This document shows positions 12,772-22,734 of a DNA stretch of 64,000 nucleotides, piece by piece. The translations under genes were made by a program, and so were the position numbers. Every line of letters begins with the position of its first letter. Positions within the stretch are counted from its first letter, which is position 1. The stretch is taken from assembly GCA_021030905.1 (NCBI GenBank), contig JAGFMI010000006.1:1240001-1304000 (forward strand), written 5' to 3'. The notes beneath the pieces were generated by a model. That model was given only the letters and a program-made list of their open reading frames with translations. It did not search any database and was not told the origin of the DNA. This stretch comes from Pyrenula massariospora. Taxonomy: Eukaryota; Ascomycota; Eurotiomycetes; Pyrenulales; Pyrenulaceae.

Positions 12772-14547
12772 ATGGCCAGCAGTATGCCGCCGGCGGGCGT
12801 CTTCAACGTTGACATCAACGGTGAGAATTACTATCCTACTCCCCACGAGGTCAATCCCGAAGTTCCTGACGACATTGTCTGGACTCAATTTCCTCCTGAT
12901 CCATCCTTTCTCAGCGATCCGGAATGGTATGATGCACTTGGACAGGACAAGATTGCCCAGAGACGGATCTGGGCTATCCCTACAGAATCCGGTCAAATAG
13001 ACCAATTCCGGCAGCTTCTTCGAGAGCATCCGCATCGAGGTCTTGATATGATGTTTCGGACGGCCGTGAAAGGCAAGGGACACGTCATCAGATTTCTGCT
13101 TTAAGAGGGAGTGAAAGGCACCGCCATCGAAAGTGAGGGAGATGATCCTTCACTTGTGCCTCTCCATGCTGCCGCCTATCAAGGCCACCCCGAATGCGTT
13201 AAGATATTTGTTGAGGAAGGAAAAGTTGATCCAAACACGAAAGACGACCTAGGCGGAACAACTCTCATGCGCGCATGTTGGGGAAAGCATCCTAGAATCG
13301 TAAGATATCTTCTGGAGACTCAGAACGTAGACATGGACGCAAGACAGATACCTCAAGGTGATGATGCTGCTGGATCGAATGCGCTTGAGTTTGCAGCTGC
13401 AAGTGGTTGTAAAGAATGTTTACAGCTTCTTCTAGAACACGCCTCTGCAAAGGGGAGAAAACTTACGTCACTTCTTATTCCTACCCCATTCGCTGCCGGG
13501 ACTCAGAGTGACGATATCGAGATGATGAAGCTACTTCTAAAGAAAGGAGGCTTTCCAATGCAAAAGGAAGATGGGACATGGGACGGAGACTTCATCAATC
13601 TCCCTAATAATCTGAAAGCAGCAATCGAAACCGCCTTTGTGGTAGCTTTAGAGCACGCCAAATTTAGTTCCGTCCCACTTCTGTATGCATACATTGACGC
13701 CATGAGCCAGAGCGAGAAGTACGATTTCAATACCTCTAGAGACAAGATATCTCCCGCTCTAGTCGAGGGATTACTCCAGTCGGCCGGATACGACGACGAA
13801 GAGCATCGCACTGCATTCAATTTCCTGTTCGACCTAGCTATGAAGGATGACGCTCTCTACATAACCTCTGACCTACGCCAGCGGAAGTCCGACATTCTCA
13901 ATGATACATTTTTCTGGGCTGCTCGACACGGCTGTCTAGAAATGGCCAAGACAATCGCCTCAAGACATCCATACTAAACACACGCAGCCGCTAGCTTCAA
14001 GTGCGCTCTACATAGCTGCTGGTTCAGGCCACAACCACCTTGTAGAGTACCTCTTTGCCGAGTACGGTGACAAGCTTGATGTGCATAAAGCCATAGGAAA
14101 GTTCGCAAACGGTCCAACAGCGTTGTGGATCGCAGTCTGGAATGGGCTTGTGGAAACAGTCAAGCTTCTGCTGCTAAAAGGTGAGGTCCTCTTGAGCACA
14201 TTGACGAGGCAGCGGGACCAGATGAGAGCTCGAAGAAGGTTGCGATTACTGCGACAAAAGCGTATCGAAGCCCAGTCGAAGTCCTCGTTGAGGAAAGGTT
14301 GCGAGGCCTGTTGAAGCTGCCAGATGGTGATCTGGGCAAGGCAGGAAGCAGCAGAGACGAAGATGGCAATGAGTTCAATTTTGTACTATTGGACATTACC
14401 GAGAATGAAAAAGATTGGTGGGATAAATTGCAGCATCGCAGAAGTGACGAGGAACTGCTTGGAATGGAGATAGACGGGAGGACGCTGAAAGAGAAACCAG
14501 CAGAGCCGAAGGAAAGACCGGAAAAAGAACAAAAGGTGGAAGGATAG
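12772..14547 (+). pseudogene. Broken ankyrin-repeat gene
   Basis: The ankyrin pattern runs through three successive open frames. Frame one (12772-13104) ends ...HVIRFLL then TAA. The same frame resumes at once with EGVKGTAIE and repeats such as PLHAAAYQGHPECVKIF and ALEFAAASGCKECLQLLL, up to a TAA at 13975. A one-base shift then continues with ALYIAAGSGHNHLVEYLF and TALWIAVWNGLVETVKLLL. A second shift near 14182 leads into LEHIDEAAGPDESSKKVA and a charged C-terminus ending at 14547. Each repeat keeps the A-A-xx-G-H and L-L spacing of ankyrin helices. The first stop is explained by CAA to TAA. The gene therefore carries one nonsense change and two frameshifts and is probably dead. Start: the ATG at 12772 follows a TTTTGACAG that looks like a 3-prime splice site, so the in-frame ATG at 12727 may lie in an intron or leader. 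Confidence 0.75.
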
Positions 14548-15098
14548 CGAAGCGGCGTAGCAGGCAAGGTCAGCAGAGGATCGGAAGAATCACAAGCCGA
14601 GTTGGAGAGTGAGGGATGACAGTCGTTGAAGATATAGTGCAATGTGTCCACGGTAATGGGACGCTGTGATCGCCATGAAGCAGGTGGCGCATGATTTTGA
14701 CGCTGTGTGAGTCGGCACCGCACTGCAGTGGCTGTCTGCCTTATGTACGATGTGCCTGGATTGATGCATATGCGTGTGGACGGGCAGGGAGGTGACCATT
14801 GTGTAATCAGCCTACTGCTTCTTTGAACGGCCTGCTTTTCTAAAAGGGCCGGATGTCGCCATCGCTGCCCTGCCGCCTTCCCCTGTTTTAGTAAAAGGAT
14901 TGGCTCGGAGTGTTTTTGAGGTGTGTGCCGCTGAACTCCGTCCATCATAACTTTGCCATAGCACTTTCCAGTGAGTGCTTTTCCTGCTACATTTGCCCAC
15001 ACATGAGCGGTGTCGAAAAACCCAAACGACATGCACCGAACCACGCTACCTTTGCGGTAGCCGCGCATTCACCCGCGGCTAGCGTGTAGGTCCTAACT
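14548..15098. other. Intergenic between ankyrin remnant and F-box gene
   Basis: Holds the end of the ankyrin transcript and a short promoter. A long minus-strand frame here is antisense to the ankyrin remnant and was rejected. Confidence 0.4.
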
Positions 15099-16464
15099 AT
15101 GGCATTACTTACAAACCTAAGCGACTTACCAATCGAACTCAAGAGAGAGATCTTCGCATACTTAGACTTACCTAATGTAAAGGCCATTCGCTCTACCAAC
15201 AAAGCATACAGCGACCTTGGAGCAGAATATCTACTCCCTGCCGTCTCTGTCGTTTTCACTCTTGAAAGCTTCAAACGGCTCAGAGACATTTCTCTTCACC
15301 CAATCATCAGCTGTCACGTCAGGTCTCTCGTCTATGAAGCTAACCGCTTGAGTTGCATCGACAAAGAAGACTATTGGGCTAGGAATCTAATAAGTACCAA
15401 GAAGGATGAGGACTTGCTTGAAAGGCAGTGGCAAGCATGCCTCCAGCTGGCATCCAATCAAGCGGTATGATGACTACATAAACTGGATGGATAGTTCAAA
15501 TGCTCAGATACCATAGGAAGTGCAGTCCCGGAATTTGGATCAGCATGCGATCAAACACGCAATATCAAGGATGCCAAGACTCGAGAAGGTCGAGGTCTCC
15601 ATTTCCTTTGGTCTATTTCCACTGTCGTCGCACCGTGATCCAATTCGAGATCTTGGAAGATATGTCTCTGGATTTGAAGTTCGCCTTGAGCCACCAGACT
15701 CGGGTGGAGTGCGACATGTTATGGCAGTCCTGAAAAGCTTTGAAGATAAGCCACAGGCTACGTGGGAGAACGTGGAAGCAGACGGCACAAGTATACAGTC
15801 CCGACGCGAGACTATCTCAATTCCTTCCACGATCAAGACCTTACACATGGGATCCTTTAGCTGGAGAGCTTTTGAATACATGCCTGCAAGCATGAAGCAC
15901 AACTTTCCCCCGAAGCTCTCATCTATAGAAGATCTCAAACTCCTCATCTCTACCACTGCTGATGGCGTGACATCAAACGACGTGATACCATGTGCGACAT
16001 ATCTGCGTGAGACGGGGTGTCTCCGGCGCTTTGTGACCTCAATGCCTCTCCTCAAAAACCTGCACATCGAGTTCGACAATGTGGCGGCCTCCATCGGCGC
16101 GATTGCTACCCAGCTTGAATACGTCGTCGGTACTTTCTCCTGGCCGCGTCTCGAACAGCTAACCTTCATCAACTTCCAGGCTTCCTCCGAGCAGCTCGTC
16201 GCCCTCCTACGGCGCCACAGACAAACACTGAAGAGACTGCGCCTCTGCTCTGTGTGCATCAACCCGGGAGAAAAATGGGAGGACCTCCTCCCCCAGATAC
16301 GCGCGGTGCGGAGATGGGAATACGCATCTCTCGAAAATAGCCTGTCTGCCGCGGGCGAGCCATCACCATACTATTCCCTCGACCGCCACTGGAACAACAT
16401 CTATTACGATGTCAGGGATTACCTTGAGTGGGAGACTGACGAGCTCCCGAGTATTAGAAGGTGA
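15099..16464 (+). CDS. F-box protein, either spliced or broken
   Basis: The N-terminus is a fungal F-box (residues 4-45, with LSDLPIELKREIFAYLDL). Such proteins act as substrate receptors of SCF ubiquitin ligases through Skp1. The C-terminal part (15517-16464) holds leucine-rich, LRR-like strands such as LKNLHIEFDNV and LEQLTFINFQ. The two parts are in different frames. A 52-nt intron (15465-15516, GTATGA to CATAG) would join them in phase to give 437 residues. However, the skipped bases themselves read as family-like protein (YDDYINWMDSSNAQIP, then TAG, then EVQSRNL). This suggests instead a frameshift plus a CAG-to-TAG change. Neither reading is excluded; transcript evidence decides. Its neighbour upstream is a clearly broken ankyrin gene. 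Confidence 0.6.
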
Positions 16465-16771
16465 AGGGAGCGCCCAAGGCGAACACGACGAAGATCAAAG
16501 ACAGCGAACCTATCATGGTAGAGGCTGCAGAAAGACATATCGAGCATCAACGATACTACTCCACCAGTTCCCCAGGGTCAGTCTTCCACGCTCTCATCTT
16601 CACAAAGCGCAACTCTACCTCTCAACGCTCTCCCGCACACCAGCCCCGACAATGCGAAATTCAAAGCGGGGCATTCCGACTCCTCAGTACCCAGTCCCAG
16701 TCCTAGCCTTGCTTCCAATCCGCCATAGCATCACCCTCCGCGCAGCGAAATCGTCGTCCGAACGCCCCTGC

Positions 16772-16831
16772 CCCGGAATAATGTGAGCGTTCGGGAAATG
16801 GTATGAGCTCTCCGGGATAATGTGAGCTCCC
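16772..16831. repeat. Three imperfect 20-bp direct repeats
   Basis: Three units in a row start at about 16772, 16791 and 16811. They share a CGGGA-ATAATGTGAGC-like core. Function unknown; it may be a binding-site array or slippage product between the F-box gene and the membrane-protein gene. Confidence 0.45.
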
Positions 16832-17307
16832 CAGAACGAACGTTCGCTCCCCACTTCAACAAAACAAGGAAGGAGCAATCGGGCCCCTCCTCCCTCCCAT
16901 CCCGAAAAGCACAGGCGGCGACGAAGCCAGAGCATGGTCCACAACGTAAGGACCTATCTGCGCTTAGCTCTTCCGTCCGGGAAAAGTAGCGGCGCAACGG
17001 TATCAAGAGAAGAGCTACAGGTTTGCTCATCCAGGTTCAGGGAGACCTCTTGAAAGGGCTCGAGCTTCATCGCCGCAGTGGCTTTGTAGAGAAAGAGAAC
17101 TAAGCTACCTATAAATACATGTTTAATCGAACCCCAAGCCCGCTCGTGCAGGTGAATACTTGACTCGCTCCTCTCGATTCTCGTGACAGTCTGCTGCGTA
17201 CTCAAGACATGATCTCAATCACAACGAAAGTGATTTATCCCCACGTCTGTACTCCTCATTCCCCATCCCCACCATATGGCCAAGCAACCGCTACCGGCCG
17301 CATCCCC

Positions 17308-18095
17308 CTACGCTTCAACCACCTTCCCCGACCCTTGACTCCTCCCCACCCTCACAACCCCCTCCACCCACCACCCCGCCGCCGCCACCCCACACCCCAC
17401 CACCAATACCCCGACAAGCACCGCCTCCACCACAAACCCGGCCTTCAGCTCGCCGCAGATCCTCCCAAACCCAGTCGGTCCAGAGACAGAGACATGTCCG
17501 TATCTTGTGTCTTCGGGAACAGATGAGGGAGAGGAGCTTAGATGGCACGTCCATGATTCTAGAGTATCAGTGGAGGCCCTGTTGGCGAGGTGCGTGCGGT
17601 GGAGGTAGTAGGCCAGAGAAAACAAAGCGGTGGCGAGGGAGAGGAGGGAGGTTAGGGTGAAGGTTAGGGTGCGGAGGAGGGTTGTGGAGCGAGGCTGGGA
17701 ACAGAAATGTCAGTCTAACCATGGAGGGTTGTCAACGGAGCCCATACCATCGGGATGGAGACGGCGAAATACACCAGACTCGATGCGAGCACGATACTCG
17801 CGCACGCCAGCTCTGCGGTGACACCCTTGAGGTCCAGGCCGTTTGGCCACAGTGGTAGCCAGAAGTCCCCGCTGAGGTTCGTGGCATGGTGCTTGTGTAG
17901 GGCATCAGCGGTGCAGCCGATGATGGAGGCGGCGAGGGCACTGAAAATGCCGGAGAAAATAAGGCGGGTGAGGTGGAGGATGCGCGTGCGCTTTAGGTAG
18001 CGGTGTTCAAGGGCGGAGTCGGGGGATGGTGGAGGGGAGAAGGCAGCGGTGGAGGGGATTTCGAGAGCGGTCGTGTAGAATGGTTGGGGTGCCAT
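17308..18095 (-). CDS. Four-helix membrane protein (MARVEL-like)
   Basis: Exon 1 is 18095-17748 (116 codons). A 53-nt intron (17747-17695, GTATGG to CCCAG) joins it in phase to exon 2, 17694-17308, for 244 residues. Four hydrophobic segments are visible: around LIFSGIFSALAASIIGC, then ASIVLASSLVYFAVSIPM, then LTSLLSLATALFSLAYYL at the start of exon 2, and VVEAVLVGVLVVGCGVAAAG near the end. Short loops, a four-span layout and this length fit the fungal MARVEL-like or tetraspan membrane proteins of unknown function that sit in the plasma or endomembrane. Splicing restores the third helix, which supports the model. No catalytic motif is seen. The name rests on topology rather than on a diagnostic motif. 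Confidence 0.75.
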
Positions 18096-19747
18096 TTCAA
18101 TTGTGGTATAGAGATGGTAGATTATTCAGGTACTTGTTCGGGGATTGCAGTTGAGGTGAGCAATATTTTGCGTGATTGTGATGTAAAGTAGCAGCAGGTG
18201 GGTCTGTAAGAGAGAGAGGGGTGCACGGAAGGTGCGAATATTGGTACTACAAAGCTTAAGCAGAGGCAGGCAAGAAGAAACGCAGGTCGACCAGCGAGCG
18301 TGCAAAAACAAAAGAGCTTTGATACGGACTGACAAACGCTACCTTCCTCAACCCCTCGAGATGGGCATGCTCACCCGTATATCATCTCGAGCATCTGGAG
18401 GGATTCTCCGGGCTGCAAGCACTCTGTATGCACACACCGCACCCGCGGGGCTAGATCTGCGTCTGCAGGTTCAATAGCACCCTGCAGATGCACATATCTT
18501 TCTCATCGCCAATTCGTCGCACAGGTGACAAGACCCTGGAGCTCGCCGAACATGGAAACGGGTTTGACCTCTGGGGCCACCAAACGCCTGGGAGATGTGA
18601 CTGGGCACAGGTGTCGGTCCAATGACACAGAGGCCGGGCTGCTGGGGATTGAGAAAGGCAATCGAGCCTCGCGTGGAAGCGCGCTGTAGACGCCCGGAAG
18701 AAAGCGTTGATAGAGATGTGATCTATCTTGAGACACGCACATAGCGCTGGGGAAGAGATCGTAGGGGGTGATTGGAGAGGCAGAGGACGACCATAATTGG
18801 AAACGCGTGCGCGAGAGGTGGATGGCCAGACCAGTCCAGGGCCAGAGCCAGACGGGAAAGGCGCCGACGTTAGCGTGGGCGGTTGGCGGTCTTGGCGTGA
18901 GTTGTGGATCTGCAGACCCGAAGCTCGCCAACGCACCGAGGGACGAGATGCACAATGCTATCTAAGCGAACAAGGGTCGAAATCGCAAAGATACGGGCAT
19001 CGTCAGTCAGCCTCGAAATGAAGAAGAGCTCGCTGGGTAGCTGTCTCTGCGGCGTGGAGAATGCTAGCGCGAATTCATCCAATTCAACACTCTCTTCATG
19101 ACGTCCTTCAAGCCTGGAGCACAAGCACCCGTGGGACACGCCCCGGCCAAACCACTTGCGGCAGGTGTGCACTATCGCCAGTTGCACCGCTAACGCTTAA
19201 AGCCTGATATCGAAAAGGGCCCTAAGGCAGCCATCCAGCGCCGAGTGCTTCTCGAACTCGACCCAGCGCAGGAACAGCCTTTGGTAGACTCATCTGTCAC
19301 GAGTGCTAGGCCGCGAAGGGGCAATCCTGACTTCACGTTCTAACCACTTAGAGCTGGGATGGTGGACCGCCGTCGGTTGAATTCACATGACTGCGCGCTG
19401 CTGCATGACATCGCCTCCTCTGGCCGACGACACTTGACAATGCAACTTGATGTAGTATAGAGAGTCCCGATGTTATGGTTCTTGCGCGATTGATTGCGCA
19501 ACAGATGATTTCTTGGGACGCGCCATCGCTAGTCCAACACCACGTGGTGGAAGGGTTGACCTTGGATGTAAAGTGAGTCTACGCCGATAAAACACAGTCT
19601 TATCAATCAAGTCAATTCTCATCCGATCCACCACTTTCAACTCCAGAGCTAACATCCTGCCGCCGTTGCAATGACCTAACACCAATCGTCCGGCTCCAAA
19701 CGGAGAACTCAAATCTGCACTAGCACCTCAGGTCATGGAGATATTGC
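18096..19747. other. Intergenic, nothing certain
   Basis: Overlapping minus-strand frames at 18503-18955 and 18870-19187 are open and moderately coding-like but have no recognisable family and disagree in frame. They may be remnants. No RNA gene is supported. Confidence 0.35.
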
Positions 19748-21516
19748 TCAAGACTGTGATTCAAACATTCCCGCAACCTTCTCTAGCGCAGCAATCTCCT
19801 CCGGATCGGTCTTTTTCCCGCCTAGAGAGCCAGCTTCGCCCATTCCCGTGTCGCCATCTCGGTCAACGTGCAACCTGACCCTCTGTTCAATGTACTGCCT
19901 TCTCTCCTCTCGTCGTTCGTCCGCTGCACTCTCTACCCCCGGACGAGCATTCCGAATGGTCGGGATTTTCGGCCGCAAATCTGCAATCAGGGAGCGGAGA
20001 GCCGGAAGTTGTGAAAGTACAAATTTGGTATTCGTAGTGAGAGGTTGTTGAGACGCAGTTGTGGCCGAAAGCTTGAATGCGTTTGCTGCTTCCGAAGAGG
20101 TCAAGAAAGAGAAATCAGGCTGCTCGCTGATACCTGCCCCTGCTGTGAGATTCGAGGGTTTTGGTGATGTCTCGCCGTTGACGAGGTTCTTCAATTGCCT
20201 GATTATAGCTTCATTTTGCGTGACCTCGGTACGTAGATTGCGTCGCAGTCGCATAGATTCGGCCACTTTGCGTCGTAAGAGGTGTAAATCGTCAATACTT
20301 GGAGGGCCGGTGCCCGACGAGTCGGGTAGAACGGGAAGGTTCTAAGATTCGTAGTGTCAATATCTTCTTCTGCTTTATTGGCGGGAAAAGTAGATCCAAT
20401 CAACCAAATCAAAAGATTGAAACAGCCTTTTGTGCAGATCTGCAACTAAGTAACTAAGACTGCGAACGTTGAAACAGTACGGCAGTGGGTTGGAGGGAAA
20501 GGCTGTGTTTGGGGAGGGGGCGGCAGGATAACCAAACCAAAAAAGTGCGGAGAATAATGATTTCCTGGTTGTGGTCACCCCTTAGGCTTCATGCATAAAA
20601 GAAGAGCAAACTAGCTGGCTGCCATAGCGGCTGTGATGGGGCGTGGGGGCTGCTTGCTGCCTTTAAGCCGTAAATACCAAGCATGAAATTTCATGAAAGC
20701 TACGATTCGCTATGCAGAAGATATTGGAACATAAGACCATTAAGATGGTCCATCGAAAAGGTAACAATCGTACCTAATGTGTAGAAAAGGGCCAAAAATG
20801 AAAAGTGAAAATGCAAAACATACAACAGCAGGTATTCGCTGGTGGTCACCCACCCAACTACTAACCTGCCGGCGTGTGGCTTAAGTACGGCTGAGCGAAC
20901 GGGAAGCCCTGTTCTCCACACCCTATGGTCGTATGTGGTAGAGCATGCATTGAATGTAAATTATATCAGAATAATTACTATGCCCGCTTGACCAAAAAAG
21001 AACGAAATGCGTATGCTCACCTCGTAATGCCTCAACCGTATCCATGGTTCAAGACCTTCTGGCACGCACAACACATTCCGTAAGACGTAGATCTCGAACT
21101 TGTCGAAATTTTTATCCACCGTACTCTCCAACAATGTTTCGAGCTGATGTAGTCCTTCCTCTATTTCTCGTTTCGCGTCGGGGTATTGCGCGGTTTGCCC
21201 ATCTGCATCTGGGAGGCTCTGCGGATCAGCTTCAGGCGCAGGCTTAAAACCGAGCCGGTCGGGAGGCGTCGATGTAAGGCCATTCTCGAGAGAGGATATT
21301 CCCTGGTATATCAGTTCGTTGACCGAATTAATAATGTCGTCAATTAGTGACTGGATCTGGTCAGCGAGAAACCGTGAAGATTGCAGGGTGCCCCGCAACC
21401 AAAGCAAAAAACTACGGGGAAGTTTGCGAAGGTTTTGGAGGAACTCTCACCAACGGCGTGTACTGGAGGTGCTCGGTGATTAGCGCTGTCGCAGCCTGCG
21501 AGGAGTCGACCACCAT
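19748..21516 (-). CDS. mis12: Kinetochore protein Mis12/Mtw1
   Basis: Three exons: 21516-21451 (22 codons, starting MVVDSSQAATALITEHLQYT), 21350-21021 (110 codons) and 20341-19748 (197 codons plus stop), 329 residues in all. Intron 1 is 100 nt (GTGAGA to CCAG) and intron 2 is 679 nt (GTGAGC to TTAG); all joins are in phase. The Mis12 hallmarks are present in order: TPL-SLIDDIINSVNELIYQG across the first junction, LETLLESTVDKNFDKFEIY, the RHYE-NLPVLP junction, and the C-terminal PLTTNTKFVLSQLPALRSL block. Mis12 belongs to the MIND/Mis12 complex that links centromeric chromatin to the Ndc80 complex in the nucleus. Intron 2 is unusually long and contains a 5S rRNA gene on the same strand. It shares a 303-bp divergent promoter with the zinc-finger gene at 21820. 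Confidence 0.9.
20814..20817 (-). terminator. Pol III terminator of the 5S gene
   Basis: Four T residues directly follow the 3-prime end of the 5S RNA on the minus strand; a second T run follows a few bases later. Confidence 0.6.
20818..20936 (-). rRNA. 5S ribosomal RNA, inside intron 2 of mis12
   Basis: A 119-nt minus-strand sequence starts ACATACGACCATAGGGTGTG and ends GTTGTATGT. The ends pair with each other (ACATACGAC with GTTGTATGT, allowing G-U). Internal landmarks are those of fungal 5S: CAGCCGTACTTAAGCCACAC, AGTAGTTGGGTGGGTGACC and CCAGCGAATACC. It is followed at once by TTTT (plus 20814-20817), the Pol III stop. Scattered single 5S genes are the rule in Pezizomycotina. No obvious damaging change is seen, so it looks functional. 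Confidence 0.93.
20962..20965 (-). promoter_or_regulatory. TATA box of the 5S gene
   Basis: On the minus strand TATA lies exactly 29 to 26 bases upstream of the first 5S base. Neurospora crassa 5S genes are known to need a TATA box at this spacing in addition to internal elements. Confidence 0.6.
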
Positions 21517-21819
21517 TTTCAGGGTGTAGTCGAATAATTAAATCTGCATGTCAGAAATCATGGAAATTTTGTATTTCGCAAGTTTGCGCTGCGCGTGTTG
21601 GTCGCAGCTATGTTGACATGTCTCAAAGTAGCCTAGCCCGTAAAGGCGGTCTTTGCTCCCCCGAAAATTTGTCATGACGCTCCTAAGGAGCTTAATCCCA
21701 CTTCCATCTTACAATCTTAGCCGAAAGACGCACCATCGTCAGATTCAAAAGACGACATTACAACATCAACCACTCAACTCCAGGAACTCGATCCGGATCT
21801 TTACTTCTCTCTACCGGCC
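21517..21819. promoter_or_regulatory. Divergent promoter mis12 / zinc-finger gene
   Basis: Only 303 bases separate the two start codons, which point away from each other, so the 5-prime regions overlap or share regulatory sequence. No known operator is recognised. Confidence 0.5.
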
Positions 21820-22734
21820 ATGGGCGGGCCCGGTTCGGGAGGTTACAAGAACAGTCCCGGCGATGTAGACGTCCACGAGGCATGGGAGCTCCTCGAGATG
21901 GATCCCAACAGCAACCAGGTGAGCAGTCCATCCCCTCTATGCAAATGTTGTCCTGGGAGGAACCTTGCGATGATGGCCACTATGCACAATGTTTTGCAAC
22001 TCTTTCTCTTTCACCACCGCGGTCTTCATAAAGAACTGCCTCCAATCTTCTCCGCCGCTAACCCCAATCCCCAGAAACTCCCCCAAGTCCGCTGCCGATA
22101 CTGCTTCAAAGAGCACGCCCGACACACCTCGCGCCAGCGCTCCCACCTCCTCACTTGCGACGCCTACCTCTCCGCCATGGCCGAGCAAGGCATCTCCAAT
22201 ACCATCACCCGCCAGGCTCAGGCCACCGCCGACGAGCGCTCCAACACCACCACCGCCTTCGACACCCCGACCCGAGGCGGCGGCGGCGGCCCCACCTCCA
22301 CCCCGTCCGGCGCCCCCTCCCTCTCGAAGAAAGCCTTCAAGCAGACCCACGCCCGCTTCGGCGAGTACCCGCTCGCCATCAAGATCCAGGCCCTCGCGCT
22401 CGCCGAGGCAAACCTGTCGGAGCAGTACATCTTCGAGAGCACGGGCGTCGATCCGCGGACGCTGGGGATGTTAAGGCGGGTCGCGAGAGATAGGGGGTAT
22501 GAGCCGTCGAAAAGTCGCGCGCTGAAGGAGGAGTATGTCACGAGCTTGCCGAGCAGCGGGAGTATTATGGAGATTGGGAAGAAAAGACCGCGCGACTCGG
22601 ACGTCGGGGAGGCGAATGGTGGGGGTGGGGGTGGTTCGGGGGACAGTATGAGGGCGCCGCCGGGTTACATACATGCGGACACTTTGCCGCCGGGGAACTG
22701 GAATTTTACGGGGACGTCTGGGTTCAATGCGTAG
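21820..22734 (+). CDS. C2HC (BED-like) zinc-finger protein
   Basis: Exon 1 is 21820-21918 and exon 2 is 22075-22734, giving 252 residues. The 156-nt intron (GTGAGC to CCCAG) is a multiple of three and has no stop, so keeping it would give 304 residues. Directly after the join lies a zinc finger with C40, C43, H57 and C61 (from RCRYCFKEHARHTS to LLTC), a C-x2-C-x13-H-x3-C pattern like BED-type fingers, which bind DNA. Then follow a Thr/Gly-rich linker, a conserved-looking helical block (FGEYPLAIKIQALALAEANL, then FESTGVDPRTLGMLRRVAR) and a glycine-rich tail. A nuclear DNA-binding role is likely, but no target is known. It diverges from mis12. Exon 2 has high GC at third positions. Confidence 0.75.
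   Translation: MGGPGSGGYKNSPGDVDVHEAWELLEMDPNSNQVSSPSPLCKCCPGRNLAMMATMHNVLQLFLFHHRGLHKELPPIFSAANPNPQKLPQVRCRYCFKEHARHTSRQRSHLLTCDAYLSAMAEQGISNTITRQAQATADERSNTTTAFDTPTRGGGGGPTSTPSGAPSLSKKAFKQTHARFGEYPLAIKIQALALAEANLSEQYIFESTGVDPRTLGMLRRVARDRGYEPSKSRALKEEYVTSLPSSGSIMEIGKKRPRDSDVGEANGGGGGGSGDSMRAPPGYIHADTLPPGNWNFTGTSGFNA

Noticed and set aside
14160-15068. 302-codon minus-strand frame
   Set aside because: Antisense to the ankyrin remnant, Ser/Pro-rich and without family features; the plus strand carries clear ankyrin repeats.
15540-16262. 240-codon minus-strand frame
   Set aside because: Shadow of the F-box gene C-terminal region on the other strand.
18503-19187. Overlapping minus-strand frames
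   Set aside because: Open but in conflicting frames, with no recognisable family and no splice sites that join them.
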